Assembly: GCA_028284625.1 (NCBI GenBank)
Contig: JANQRH010000013.1
Coordinates: 1-64,000, forward strand
Length of the DNA: 64,000 nt
Direction: 5' to 3'
DNA from: Afifellaceae bacterium
GTDB taxonomy: Bacteria; Pseudomonadota; Alphaproteobacteria; Rhizobiales; Afifellaceae
Part shown: piece by piece, positions 27,402 to 38,684 of the stretch
How positions within the stretch are numbered: the stretch's first letter is position 1
How the letters are laid out: each line of letters begins with the position of its first letter
Translations under genes and position numbers: made by a program
Notes under the pieces: model-generated
Database searches by the model: none
What the model was told of the DNA's origin: nothing
The model's input: only the letters and a program-made list of their open reading frames with translations

Positions 27402-28019
27402 ATGGAGTTGAAGGGCGAGTACCGCATCCCGGCGCCGCGCGAACGGGTCTGGGACATGCTGAATGACCCTCAGGTCTTACGCGAATGTATCCCCGGTTGT
27501 GAATCGCTGGAGGGAAGCCCCGACGAGGGCTTCAAAGCCCGCGTCACGACCAAGGTCGGGCCGGTCAAAGCGACCTTCAACGGCGAGGTCAGCTTGGAGA
27601 ACCGCAACCCGCCGGAAAGCTACACGATATCCGGCGAAGGCAAGGGCGGCGTGGCCGGCTTCGCCAAAGGCGGCGCCGATATGAACCTGGCGGAGGATGG
27701 CTCCGACACGGTGCTCACCTACAAGGTCGATGCCCAGGTCGGCGGCAAATTGGCCCAGCTCGGCTCACGCCTGATCGATTCCACGGCCAAGAAGCTGGCC
27801 GATCAGTTCTTTGCGAGCTTTGCCGAAAAGGCCAGCGCGCCCGTCGCCGAGACGGTGGGCCAGCGCATCGAAGAGGTGGTGCACGAGGTGGAAGAAGTCG
27901 TCCACGACGTGGAGGAAGAGGTTGAGGCCAAGGCCGCAATGGGCTTCCTTGGCGGCCCGATCGTATGGGGGATGCTTGCCATCCTGGCCGTGCTTTTGGT
28001 TATTTTCATAGCAACGTGA
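27402..28019 (+). CDS. coxG: Carbon monoxide dehydrogenase subunit G-like (SRPBCC fold)
   Basis: Protein of 205 residues started at ATG 27402 behind GGGAGG. The START-like domain begins MELKGEYRIPAPRERVWDML and contains CIPGCESLE and GGKLAQLGSRLIDSTAKKLA, the typical CoxG pattern. The C-terminus has an acidic coiled segment (EEVVHEVEEVVHDVEEEVEA) and ends in a single membrane helix (about residues 184-204), so the protein is tail-anchored. In aerobic CO oxidisers CoxG helps attach the dehydrogenase to the membrane. Here it leads the coxG-S-L-M operon with 43 bases to coxS. Confidence 0.87.
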   Translation: MELKGEYRIPAPRERVWDMLNDPQVLRECIPGCESLEGSPDEGFKARVTTKVGPVKATFNGEVSLENRNPPESYTISGEGKGGVAGFAKGGADMNLAEDGSDTVLTYKVDAQVGGKLAQLGSRLIDSTAKKLADQFFASFAEKASAPVAETVGQRIEEVVHEVEEVVHDVEEEVEAKAAMGFLGGPIVWGMLAILAVLLVIFIAT

Positions 28020-28062
28020 TGCGGCCGCGGCCGCTTTAATGGTTTGGAAGGGGAGGAGTTAA

Positions 28063-28551
28063 ATGGCGAACGTCACCATCACCGTGAACGGCAAGTCCGA
28101 GTCACGGGAGGTCGAGGATCGCACGCTGCTGGTGCATTTCTTGCGCGACCATCTGGGTCTGACCGGGACCCATGTCGGTTGCGACACCTCGCAATGCGGC
28201 GCTTGCGTCGTGCACATGGACGGCATCGCCGTGAAATCCTGCACGGTGCTGGCAGCTGCCGCCGACGGGGCCCAGGTCGTCACCATTGAGGGTCTCGCCG
28301 ACGGCGATGAGCTGCATCCCATGCAGGCCGCCTTCCGCGAAAATCACGGGCTCCAATGCGGCTTCTGCACGCCGGGCATGATCATGACCGCAGTCGACAT
28401 GGTCCAGCGCCATGGCGGCAATCTCGACGAGAAGACGGTCCGCCACGAGCTGGAGGGCAATTATTGCCGCTGCACCGGCTACCACAACATTGTGAAAGCC
28501 ATCCTGGACGCGTCCGGCAAGATGGGCAGCGCGCAGCAGGCGGCTGAGTAG
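28063..28551 (+). CDS. coxS: Molybdenum hydroxylase small subunit, 2Fe-2S (CoxS)
   Basis: Iron-sulfur subunit of 162 residues. The plant-type 2Fe-2S cluster sits in [16 protein letters not shown] plus a later Cys (KSCTVLA). The second, all-helical cluster domain is CGFCTPGMI ... [13 protein letters not shown]. These two clusters relay electrons from the molybdenum site in CoxL to FAD in CoxM. Length and motifs are standard for the xanthine dehydrogenase/CODH family. A GGGAGGAG site precedes ATG 28063. Confidence 0.93.
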   Translation: MANVTITVNGKSESREVEDRTLLVHFLRDHLGLTGTHVGCDTSQCGACVVHMDGIAVKSCTVLAAAADGAQVVTIEGLADGDELHPMQAAFRENHGLQCGFCTPGMIMTAVDMVQRHGGNLDEKTVRHELEGNYCRCTGYHNIVKAILDASGKMGSAQQAAE

Positions 28552-28630
28552 CAAGACGGCTCGTTTCGTAATTGCACAAGAAAGCCGCGCCGGCTTTGGC
28601 TGAGCAAGCGGCAGGTCTGGGAGGCTAAAG

Positions 28631-30982
<2,352 letters not shown>

Positions 30983-31003
30983 AGATTTCGGGAGAACGAG
31001 ACA

Positions 31004-31819
31004 ATGTACGAGACGACCTACCATCGGCCCGGCAGCCTTGCGGAGGCGGCAAGCCTATTCTCCAGCAGTGGCGATGCGGCCTATTTCTCCGGCGGCCACA
31101 CGCTTCTGCCGACCATGAAGGCGCGGCTTGCCGCTCCCGCCAATCTCATCGACCTGCGCAGCATTCCCGACCTGAAAGGCATTCAGGCCTCCGGCGACAG
31201 CGTCACGATCGGTGCGGCGACCACGCATGCCGAGGTCGCGGCCTCAGGCGACGTTGCCGGCGCCATCGCGCCCTTGGCGGCCCTTGCCGGCTCCATCGGC
31301 GATCCGGCCGTGCGTCATGTCGGGACGATCGGCGGATCGGTCGCCAACAACGATCCGGCCGCCGATTATCCCGCCGCGGTTCTGGCGCTCGCCGGCACGG
31401 TTCACACCAACACGCGCGAGATCACCGCTGACGATTATTTCACCGGCCTGTTTTCTACCGCGCTTGAGGAAGGCGAGATCGTCACCAAGGTCGCTTTCAA
31501 AGTTCCGGAGACCTCCGGCTACGCCAAATTCCGCAACCCCGCTTCGCGCTATCCCATGGCCGGCGTATTCGTCGCCAAGCACAAGGATGGCTCCGTCCGC
31601 GTCGCCGTAACCGGCGCCGGCAATGACGGCGTGTTCCGCTGGAGCGCGGCGGAGGAGGCGCTTTCCGGCAATTTCTCCGCCGATGCGGTGAAGGGCCTGA
31701 GCGTCGACGCGTCCGGCATCATGAGCGACATCCACGGCTCAGCGCCGTATCGGGCCCATCTGGTCGGCGTGATGGCAGGGCGCGCCGTAGCTAATCTCGG
31801 CACACTGACGATGGACTGA
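31004..31819 (+). CDS. coxM: Molybdenum hydroxylase medium subunit, FAD-binding (CoxM)
   Basis: Flavoprotein subunit of 271 residues that accepts electrons from CoxS. FAD motifs are FSGGHTLLPTMKARL near residue 27 and VGTIGGSVANNDPAADYPAA in the middle, and the C-terminal CODH FAD domain follows (SRYPMAGVFVAK, AVTGAGNDGVFRW). Last gene of coxGSLM, 21 bp after coxL. A short hairpin-rich stretch follows and may end the transcript. Confidence 0.92.
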   Translation: MYETTYHRPGSLAEAASLFSSSGDAAYFSGGHTLLPTMKARLAAPANLIDLRSIPDLKGIQASGDSVTIGAATTHAEVAASGDVAGAIAPLAALAGSIGDPAVRHVGTIGGSVANNDPAADYPAAVLALAGTVHTNTREITADDYFTGLFSTALEEGEIVTKVAFKVPETSGYAKFRNPASRYPMAGVFVAKHKDGSVRVAVTGAGNDGVFRWSAAEEALSGNFSADAVKGLSVDASGIMSDIHGSAPYRAHLVGVMAGRAVANLGTLTMD

Positions 31820-31848
31820 ACGGGCCCGGGTCGCCCCTGCACGGAAAA

Positions 31849-31914
31849 GCGGTAACTTCCCCTGTAAAGGGGAGGTAGACTGCGCGTGCCAGTCGGCCCG
31901 CTGACGCGGGCCGC
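31849..31914. repeat. Short hairpins after coxM, possible repeat remnant
   Basis: ACTTCCCCTGTAAAGGGGAGGT folds into a short stem and resembles the arm of the repeats at 50648 and 51528; GGCCCGCTGACGCGGGCC (31897-31914) is a second stem. The stems could act as a terminator for the cox operon, but no T tract follows. Confidence 0.45.
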
Positions 31915-31989
31915 CTCACGTTTCATCACCAAAGTGTTTGTTGCTCGTGCGTTCGCGGCTTTGCCACTTCGATCACGAAGGGGGTGCCC

Positions 31990-33207
31990 ATGAGAGCGTT
32001 GCTTGCGCTGATATCGGTCCTGCTGCTTGGGTCGCTCGCCCAAGCCGGCGACGAACGTTTGGACCCACGCAATTGGGATGCTGTGCTCGCCGAGGCGAAG
32101 GGCGAGAAGGTCTTCTTCCACGCCTGGGGCGGGGAGCCGCGCATCAACGACTACATTGCCTGGGCCGCAGAGACGGTGAAAGAGCGATATGGCGTGCGCG
32201 TCGTCCACGTGAAGGTGAGCGACACCGCGCAGGTCATCTCGCGCGTGCTGACGGAGAAGGCCGCCGGCCGGCACGAAGGCGGCACTGTCGATCTGGTGTG
32301 GATCAATGGCGAGAACTTCGCCGCCATGAAGCACCAAGGGCTCCTTCGCGCCGCGCCTTGGTCTACCGAGCTTCCCAACTACCGCTTCATCGATGTGGAG
32401 AACAAGCCGAGCGTCGCGCTTGACTTCACCGTGCCCGTCGACGGACTTGAAGCGCCGTGGGGCATGGCCAAGCTGGTCTTCTTCTACGACACCGAACGGC
32501 TAAGCGAGCCGCCTGCCTCCGCCTCGCAGCTGGCCACATGGATCGCCGACAATCCCGGCCGCTTCACCTATCCGCAGCCGCCGCACTTCATCGGCACGAC
32601 GTTTCTCAAACAGCTCCTCGTCGAGCTCGTCGCCGACTCAGACGTCCTCATGGAGCCGGCGACGGATGAGAGTTTTGCCGCGGCCGCCGCGCCGCTTTTT
32701 GACTGGCTGGATGCCGCGCATCCCAAGCTCTGGCGCAAAGGCCGCGCGTTTCCGCGCGACTATGGCGGCATGCGGCGGCTCCTGGCTGACGGCGAGATCG
32801 ATATCGCCTTCGCCTTCAATCCCGCCGATGCCTCAAGCGCCATCGCCAGTGGCGAACTGCCCGACAGCGTCCGCAGCTTCGTGTTTGAAGACGGCACGCT
32901 CGGCAACACGCATTTCGTGGCCATTCCCTTCAACGCCAACGCCGCCGCGGGTGCCATGGTGTTTGCCGACTTTTTGATGTCGCCAGAGGCGCAGGCCAAG
33001 AAGCAGGACCCGCATGTCTGGGGCGACCCTACGGTGCTCGCCGTTGAGCGCTTGTCGGCTGAAGACCGCGCGCGCTTCGATGCGCTTGTTCTCGGGATAG
33101 CCACGCTTGCGCCTGATGAGCTCGGCCCGATCTTGCCGGAGCCGCATCCCTCGTGGGTCTCGCGCATCGAGCACGAATGGGCGCGCCGCTATGGCGTGGT
33201 GCAGTAG
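31990..33207 (+). CDS. ABC transporter substrate-binding protein, YnjB-like
   Basis: Periplasmic binding protein of 405 residues from ATG 31990, which has AAGGGGG a few bases upstream; a GTG at 31984 would add two residues. Signal peptide MRALLALISVLLLGSLAQAG, cleavage after AQA. The body has the fold-II layout of thiamine/iron/putrescine-type binders (FFHAWGGEPRINDYIAWAAE, TVDLVWINGENFAAMKHQGL, VPVDGLEAPWGMAKLVFFYD), closest in memory to E. coli YnjB. YnjBCD has no certain substrate. The permease and ATPase follow; two hairpin elements lie in the gap to the permease. Confidence 0.85.
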   Translation: MRALLALISVLLLGSLAQAGDERLDPRNWDAVLAEAKGEKVFFHAWGGEPRINDYIAWAAETVKERYGVRVVHVKVSDTAQVISRVLTEKAAGRHEGGTVDLVWINGENFAAMKHQGLLRAAPWSTELPNYRFIDVENKPSVALDFTVPVDGLEAPWGMAKLVFFYDTERLSEPPASASQLATWIADNPGRFTYPQPPHFIGTTFLKQLLVELVADSDVLMEPATDESFAAAAAPLFDWLDAAHPKLWRKGRAFPRDYGGMRRLLADGEIDIAFAFNPADASSAIASGELPDSVRSFVFEDGTLGNTHFVAIPFNANAAAGAMVFADFLMSPEAQAKKQDPHVWGDPTVLAVERLSAEDRARFDALVLGIATLAPDELGPILPEPHPSWVSRIEHEWARRYGVVQ

Positions 33208-33220
33208 GGCTTGATCAGCG

Positions 33221-33299
33221 CTAGTGTGGTTGGTTTGAAGTTCCTATCATTATTCCGGCGGGCTCGTCATAGGAACCTCAAACCCTAAAACCACACTAG
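33221..33299. repeat. Mirror-pair hairpin element 2a
   Basis: 79-bp palindrome. Outer arms CTAGTGTGGTT (33221-33231) and AACCACACTAG (33289-33299); inner arms GTTTGAAGTTCCTAT (33233-33247) and ATAGGAACCTCAAAC (33269-33283) with one mismatch. The larger bulge (33284-33288) is on the right. The loop is 21 nt. Confidence 0.92.
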
Positions 33300-33312
33300 A
33301 TTCAATGTCTTG

Positions 33313-33388
33313 CTAGTGTCCTTATCGAATCTGAAGTTCGTTCGGAGCGGGCGGAATAGTGATGCGAACTTCAGATTCGGGACACTAG
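33313..33388. repeat. Mirror-pair hairpin element 2b
   Basis: 76-bp palindrome 13 bases after 2a. Outer arms CTAGTGTCC (33313-33321) and GGACACTAG (33380-33388); inner arms GAATCTGAAGTTCG (33327-33340) and CGAACTTCAGATTC (33365-33378), perfect. The larger bulge (33322-33326) is on the left, the mirror image of 2a. Confidence 0.92.
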
Positions 33389-33411
33389 CCGGAATCGCTA
33401 AGCCAGCATCC

Positions 33412-35100
33412 ATGTCCGCCCTGCGGCTCTTTCCGATCGCCGCGTTCTTCGTTCTCATCGCTCCGGTGGCAGCCGGCTTGGCTGGTGTTTTTCTGCCCGC
33501 CTTCGGCTATTTGCCGGTGCTGGGGCGAAGCGCATTGTCGCTGGACGCATTCGCCGATGTCATGGCGATGCCCGGCCTCAGCCGCTCCATTCTGCTCAGC
33601 CTTGGCAGCGGCCTCGCCGCCACCGCGATCTCGCTGCTTGTCGTTACGCTGTTCGTAGCGGGCTGGCGCGGCACACGCGTCTTTGCCGCGCTGGAGCGCC
33701 TGGTCTCGCCGCTCCTCAGCGTGCCGCATGCCGCCGCCGCCTTCGGCCTGGCGTTCCTCATTGCTCCGTCCGGCTTTTTGTTTCGCTTAGGCGCTGAGGC
33801 GACGGGCCTCCTGGAGCGTCCGCCCGATCTTCTGATCGTGAACGATCGGCTGGGCATCGCCATGACGCTCGGGCTGATCGTCAAGGAGATCCCGTTTTTG
33901 CTTCTGATGACGCTTGCCGCGTTGCCGCAGACGCGTGCCGGTGAGATGGAGCGCATGGCTGCGTCGTTGGGCTATGGGCGCATCGTCGGCTTTGTGCACA
34001 CAATCCTGCCGGCGCTCTATGGCCAGATCAGGCTCGCCGTTCTGGCCGTGCTGGTCTTTTCCACGTCGGTCGTCGACGTTGCGCTCATACTTGGGCCGAC
34101 GACACCCGCGCCGCTTGCCGTGCGCATTCTCACCTGGCAGCAGGACGCCGATCTGGCGATGCACTTCACCGCCGCAGCCGGCGCCGTCCTGCAGATCGGC
34201 GTCACAATCCTGGCTCTGGTCATCTGGCTGATCGGCGAGCGGCTATTCGGATTCGTCTGCCGAGTGATGGCGCTTTCCGGTTGGCGCGCCCGCGCCGACA
34301 TGGCGATGCGCCAGCTCGCCGCTTTTGTCATGGCGCTTTCGGCGGCGATTGTTCTCGCGGGGCTTTGCCTGCTCGCTCTATGGTCGGTCGCCGGACCGTG
34401 GCGATTTCCCGATCCGCTGCCGGACAGCTTTTCGTTTTCCACTTGGATGCGCATGCCCGGCAGCATCGCCGCAGCCTTCGGCCATTCGCTCATGCTCGCC
34501 GGTGCGTCCGCTATCCTGGCGGTCGTGCTGGCGCTCGGCTCGCTGGAGTTTCGCGCGCGCAGCGGCCGTCCCGGACCGGGGAGGGCGCTCGGCGTGCTTT
34601 ACGTGCCGCTTCTCGTTCCGCAGATCGCCTTTCTCTTCGGCCTGCAGATTCTGTTCTCCTATCTCGGCTTTGACGGTGCGTTTCTCGCGGTGCTGCTGGT
34701 GCATCTGGTTTTTGTTTTCCCGTACGTTCTGCTGTCACTGAGCGATCCCTGGTGGGCGTGGGACCCGCGCTATGGCCACGCCGTTCGTGCGCTCGGGCGC
34801 TCGCCGAACGTGGTCTTCTGGCGCGTGCGTCTCCCCATGCTGGCACGTCCGGTACTGACGGCCGCCGCCCTCGGCTTTGCCGTGTCGATCGCGCTTTATC
34901 TGCCGACACTGGTGATTGGCGCCGGCCGCTGGCCGACCGTGACCACCGAAGCGGTGGCGCTGGCTTCAGGCGGCGATCCGCGCCTCATCGGCGCGACAGC
35001 GCTTCTGCAGGCGCTGCTGCCGTTCCTCGGTTTCGCCATCGCCGCGCTTGTTGCTGCATTTCTGTCGCGCAACCGCCGCCTGATGCGGGCCGGCGCATGA
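33412..35100 (+). CDS. ABC transporter permease, fused two-domain (YnjC-like)
   Basis: Inner-membrane permease of 562 residues with about twelve membrane helices arranged as two BPD permease halves, as in YnjC and the iron transporter FbpB. EAA-loop-like stretches are TRAGEMERMAASLGYGRIVG in the first half and YGHAVRALGRSPNVVFWRVR in the second, where the ATPase docks. ATG 33412 begins with SALRLFPIAAFFVLIAPVAA, the first helix; a frame from 33310 would run through hairpin element 2b and is rejected. The stop overlaps the ATPase start by four bases. Confidence 0.86.
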   Translation: MSALRLFPIAAFFVLIAPVAAGLAGVFLPAFGYLPVLGRSALSLDAFADVMAMPGLSRSILLSLGSGLAATAISLLVVTLFVAGWRGTRVFAALERLVSPLLSVPHAAAAFGLAFLIAPSGFLFRLGAEATGLLERPPDLLIVNDRLGIAMTLGLIVKEIPFLLLMTLAALPQTRAGEMERMAASLGYGRIVGFVHTILPALYGQIRLAVLAVLVFSTSVVDVALILGPTTPAPLAVRILTWQQDADLAMHFTAAAGAVLQIGVTILALVIWLIGERLFGFVCRVMALSGWRARADMAMRQLAAFVMALSAAIVLAGLCLLALWSVAGPWRFPDPLPDSFSFSTWMRMPGSIAAAFGHSLMLAGASAILAVVLALGSLEFRARSGRPGPGRALGVLYVPLLVPQIAFLFGLQILFSYLGFDGAFLAVLLVHLVFVFPYVLLSLSDPWWAWDPRYGHAVRALGRSPNVVFWRVRLPMLARPVLTAAALGFAVSIALYLPTLVIGAGRWPTVTTEAVALASGGDPRLIGATALLQALLPFLGFAIAALVAAFLSRNRRLMRAGA

Positions 35101-35750
35101 GCACAACCGACAGCGCAGAACGCGGCCTGATCTTGCGCGACGTGACGATCTGGTTGAACGGCGGCACGCTTCTGTCGCTCGATGCCACTGTGCGTCCTGG
35201 CGAGGTGCTGACGGTGATGGGGCCGTCGGGCGTCGGCAAGTCGACGCTGTTGGCCTTTGTCGGCGGGTTCCTCGGTCGCGACTTCCGCGCCGAGGGGAGA
35301 GTGATTCTCAACGGCCGTGACATCACGGCGCTTCCGCCTGACCGGCGCGGTATCGGTTTGCTCTTTCAGGACGCGCTGCTGCTGCCGCACCTGTCCGTCG
35401 GAGGCAATCTCATGATCGGCCTCAGCCCCGACATCAAGGGCGGCGCGGCGCGACGGCAGGCGGTGACGGCGGCGCTCGCCGAGGTCGGCCTCGACGCGTT
35501 CGCCGATCGCGATCCGGCGACGCTGTCGGGCGGTCAAGCGGCGCGTGTGGCGCTGATGCGCACGCTTCTCGCGCGCCCAGAGGCGCTGATGCTCGATGAG
35601 CCGTTCTCGCGCCTCGATGCCGCCTTGCGGGAGCAAGTGCGGCGGCTCGTCTTTGAGGAGGCCGCGAAATACGGGCTGCCGGTGCTTCTCGTCACGCATG
35701 ATCCCGCGGACGCCGAGGCGGCCGGCGGGCCTATCGTGGAGCTTGGCTGA
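35097..35750 (+). CDS. ABC transporter ATP-binding protein (YnjD-like)
   Basis: ATPase of 217 residues, compact even for the family. Walker A GPSGVGKST, Q-loop LLFQDALLLPHLSVGGNL, signature LSGGQAARVALMRTLLA, Walker B LMLDEPFSRLDAALR and switch LLVTHDPADAEAA are all present. ATG 35097 overlaps the permease stop (ATGA), so the three genes form one importer. No TOBE or regulatory domain follows. The gene ends 8 bp from the convergent GH15 gene. Confidence 0.88.
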   Translation: MSTTDSAERGLILRDVTIWLNGGTLLSLDATVRPGEVLTVMGPSGVGKSTLLAFVGGFLGRDFRAEGRVILNGRDITALPPDRRGIGLLFQDALLLPHLSVGGNLMIGLSPDIKGGAARRQAVTAALAEVGLDAFADRDPATLSGGQAARVALMRTLLARPEALMLDEPFSRLDAALREQVRRLVFEEAAKYGLPVLLVTHDPADAEAAGGPIVELG

Positions 35751-35758
35751 GGCCGCTC

Positions 35759-37582
35759 CTATTCCGCGGCCGCTACATGCTCCGCCCGCTGTGCCGCCGG
35801 GCCGGCCGCGGAGATGAGGTTGTTCGCTGTATTGACCAGCCCGACATGCGAGAAGGCCTGCGGGAAGTTGCCGAGCTGACGCTTGGCGCGCGGGTCGTAC
35901 TCCTCCGCCAGAAGGCCGAGATCGTTTCGGAGCGACAAGAGCCGCTCAAACAATTCCTGCGCTTCGTCGTGGCGGCCGACCATGCTGAGCGCATCGGCGA
36001 GCCAGAAGCTGCACACCAGGAACGTCGCCTCGCCACCGGAGACGCCATCGGTGGCTTCCTCCGGACGATAGCGCAACAGAAGACCGTCCTCGGTGAGGTC
36101 GCGATTGATGGCGTCGACCGTTGAGGCGACGCGCGGATCGTCGGCCGGCAGGAAGCCCATGGTCGGGATCAGAAGAAGCGAGGCATCGAGCGCCTCGCCG
36201 CCATAGTATTGAACGAAGCTCTGCCGCTTCTCGCTCCAGCCGTGCGACAGGATCTCGCTGCGAATCTTCTCCCGCTCCGCCTTCCAATCCTCCACCGGCC
36301 CCCACAGCCCGAAATCCTCCACGCCCTTCACCGCGCGATCGTAGGCGACCCAGGCCATCAGCTTGGAATGCGTGAAGTGCCTGGCGCTGGTGCGGATTTC
36401 CCATATCCCCTTGTCGGGCCGTGGCCATTTCCGCTTCAGGTTCTCCAGCATGGTCTGCTGAAAGTTCCACGCCTCCTGCGAGGGCTCGAGCTGAAACTTG
36501 CGGCCGACATGCAGCGCATCCATCAGCTCGCCATAAACGTCGATCTGCAATTGGTCATAGGCGGCGTTGCCGACGCGCACCGGCTTGGAGCCCTCATAGC
36601 CGGCAAGCCATGGCAGCTCGCTCTCGTTCAGTCGTCGCTCGCCGGAAAGCCCGTACATGATCTGGAGCTGCGAGGGGTGGCCGGCGGCTGCGCGCAGCAT
36701 CCAATGCCGCCAGGCGCGCGCTTCCTCGCGATAGCCGGAGGATAGAAGCGCGTAGAGCGTCAGCGTCGCGTCGCGGATCCAGCAGAAGCGGTAATCCCAA
36801 TTGCGCTCTCCGCCGATCTCCTCCGGCAGCGATGTCGTCGCCGCGGCGAGAATGCCGCCGGTCGGGCGGTAGCTCAGCGCCTTCAGCGTGATCAGCGAGC
36901 GCACCACCGCTTCGCGCCACGGATGCTGCTCGCGCTCGCCGAAGCGGCACGTCCCGGACCATTCCCGCCACCAGCGTTCCGCCTGTTCCAGCCGCGCCTC
37001 AGGGTCGATGTTGGTTTCCCGGGCGCGATGCGAGGGGTGCCAACAGAGCGCGAAGGGAACGGTGGCGCCTTCGCCAACACTGAAGTCGGCAATCGTGCGA
37101 TAGTCCTCGCCCTTCAGATCGACGCGCGTGTGAAGTTCCACCGCATCCGGTCCGGCAACGGCGCGCAGGCCGAAATCGGTGCGCCGGACCCAGGGGATCG
37201 TCTCGCTGTAGCCGAAGCGCAGAGCCAGCTCCATGCGCATCGCGACCCGGCCGCGATCGCCCCGCAATATGCGAAAGACATCGACATGTTCCTCGTCGCT
37301 CGCCAGCGGCATGAAGTCGATCAGCGTGACGGCGCCGTCTTCCGTCTCGAACGTCGTCTCAAGGATGGTCGTGCCGTCGCGGTAGCGCCGCGTGACCTTG
37401 TAGTCATCGGCAGCCGGCGCGATGCGCCAATAGCCGTTGTCCTCCGTGCCCAGCAAGGCAGCGAAGCATGCGTCGGAATCGAAACGGGGCAGGCACAGCC
37501 AGTCGATCGAGCCGTCCTTGGCGACGAGCGCACAGGACAGCATGTTGCCGATAAAGCCGTAATCTTCGATGGGCTTGCTCAT
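35759..37582 (-). CDS. Glycoside hydrolase family 15 protein (glucoamylase/trehalase-like)
   Basis: Cytoplasmic enzyme of 607 residues; no signal peptide. ATG 37582 starts SKPIEDYGFIGNMLSCALVA, the normal beginning, whereas the open frame further upstream only shadows glk. An N-terminal beta-sandwich (VAKDGSIDWLCLPRFDSDAC) leads to an (alpha/alpha)6 barrel with RNWDYRFCWIRDATLTLYAL, GIWEIRTSARHFTHSKLMAW and LLAEEYDP, which hold the GH15 acid and base glutamates. Relatives hydrolyse terminal alpha-glucosides, and several actinobacterial ones are trehalases. Glucokinase directly upstream would trap the released glucose. Confidence 0.87.
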   Translation of the reverse strand: MSKPIEDYGFIGNMLSCALVAKDGSIDWLCLPRFDSDACFAALLGTEDNGYWRIAPAADDYKVTRRYRDGTTILETTFETEDGAVTLIDFMPLASDEEHVDVFRILRGDRGRVAMRMELALRFGYSETIPWVRRTDFGLRAVAGPDAVELHTRVDLKGEDYRTIADFSVGEGATVPFALCWHPSHRARETNIDPEARLEQAERWWREWSGTCRFGEREQHPWREAVVRSLITLKALSYRPTGGILAAATTSLPEEIGGERNWDYRFCWIRDATLTLYALLSSGYREEARAWRHWMLRAAAGHPSQLQIMYGLSGERRLNESELPWLAGYEGSKPVRVGNAAYDQLQIDVYGELMDALHVGRKFQLEPSQEAWNFQQTMLENLKRKWPRPDKGIWEIRTSARHFTHSKLMAWVAYDRAVKGVEDFGLWGPVEDWKAEREKIRSEILSHGWSEKRQSFVQYYGGEALDASLLLIPTMGFLPADDPRVASTVDAINRDLTEDGLLLRYRPEEATDGVSGGEATFLVCSFWLADALSMVGRHDEAQELFERLLSLRNDLGLLAEEYDPRAKRQLGNFPQAFSHVGLVNTANNLISAAGPAAQRAEHVAAAE

Positions 37583-37608
37583 GCCGCGCTCACTTGTTTG
37601 GCGACATG

Positions 37609-38652
37609 TTATTTCAGCCAGCGCCGCCCCGAAAGGTGCACGCCGAAGCGCTCCGGCGCGCGTGCCAGCGCCGCCAGGCCGTGCAGGGCCGGGTTTTCGC
37701 CGACGATCACCCAGCTCGGGATCTGCGCCATCAGCGCGCTGTGTGGCGCTTTCGCCTCCATGGCGCTGCGGAATTCGCTTTGCCTGAGAATCGGCAGGAT
37801 GCGCGGCGCAATGCCGCCGGCGATATAGACGCCGCCGCGCGCCATGAAGGTGACCGCCACGTCGCCCGCCACACGCCCGAGCAGGCGGCAATAAAGCGCA
37901 AGCGTTCGCGTCGCGATTGCGTCGCGGCCGCCAAGCGCCGCTTCGGTGATTTCCGCCGGCTTGGAGAAGGTCGCGGTTGCACCCTCAGTGCAGGCCACTG
38001 CCCTGTAGAGGCGGACCAGTCCCCGCCCGGCGAGCAGCGCTTCGGCCGAGATGCGTCCGTGCTCCGGCTCAATGTTCGCCCATAACGGAAATTCGTCGGG
38101 TTCCATCGGGCCAAGCGCCACATGACCGCCTTCACCCGGCACCGGCACCCATTGCGCGCCGGAATCCACCAAGGCGCCCACGCCGAGCCCCGTGCCTGGC
38201 CCGAGCACCACCTTCGCGCCTTCACCGGCGCTCGCGGCATCGCCGATCAGCGCGAGGTCCTTGTCGGCAAGCGCCGTCAGCGCCAGCGCCAGCGCCTCGA
38301 AATCGTTGAGCAGGATGACGTCCTCCAGCCCAAGCCGGCTGATCATGTCGAGCGGGCGGATCACCCAATCCGCATTGGTGAGATCAACGGCGTCGCCCAC
38401 CACCGGGGCGGCGAGATCGATGAGGGCTGAGCGCGGACGCAGCGCGCTATGGGCGAAGACGCTCTCCTCCACGGCGCTTTCAATGTCGGCAAAATCTCCC
38501 GTCGGCACCGAGTGAAACACCTCAAGCGGTGCGTCGCGGTCGGCAATGAGCGCAAACCGCGCATTGGTCCCGCCAATATCGCCGACAAGGACGGGGAAGG
38601 GCACATCCGCCCGTTGCGCCCACTCACCACTGTTCGATACGACTTTTACCAT
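37609..38652 (-). CDS. glk: Glucokinase
   Basis: Proteobacterial-type glucokinase of 347 residues, ATP-dependent, making glucose-6-phosphate. The N-terminal ATP site is VLVGDIGGTNARFALIADR, followed by LLNDFEALALALTAL with the catalytic Asp, VLGPGTGLGVGALVDSG, and GGHVALGPMEPDEFPLWANI. The start ATG 38652 gives a hydrophilic extension of about 20 residues before the core. It lies between a sugar/nucleoside-type ABC importer and GH15 on the minus strand, with 26-32 bp spacers, consistent with one operon that supplies and phosphorylates glucose. Confidence 0.92.
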   Translation of the reverse strand: MVKVVSNSGEWAQRADVPFPVLVGDIGGTNARFALIADRDAPLEVFHSVPTGDFADIESAVEESVFAHSALRPRSALIDLAAPVVGDAVDLTNADWVIRPLDMISRLGLEDVILLNDFEALALALTALADKDLALIGDAASAGEGAKVVLGPGTGLGVGALVDSGAQWVPVPGEGGHVALGPMEPDEFPLWANIEPEHGRISAEALLAGRGLVRLYRAVACTEGATATFSKPAEITEAALGGRDAIATRTLALYCRLLGRVAGDVAVTFMARGGVYIAGGIAPRILPILRQSEFRSAMEAKAPHSALMAQIPSWVIVGENPALHGLAALARAPERFGVHLSGRRWLK

Positions 38653-38684
38653 GACGCCCGCGTGCGTTGATCCGGCCTAGCCGG

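Noticed and set aside
31820-31989. Possible TPP or other riboswitch before the YnjB-like gene
   Set aside because: No CTGAGA-type thiamine box or other known aptamer core is visible; only short hairpins.
33310-33411. Upstream extension of the YnjC-like permease
   Set aside because: It translates hairpin element 2b; the first helix begins at 33412.
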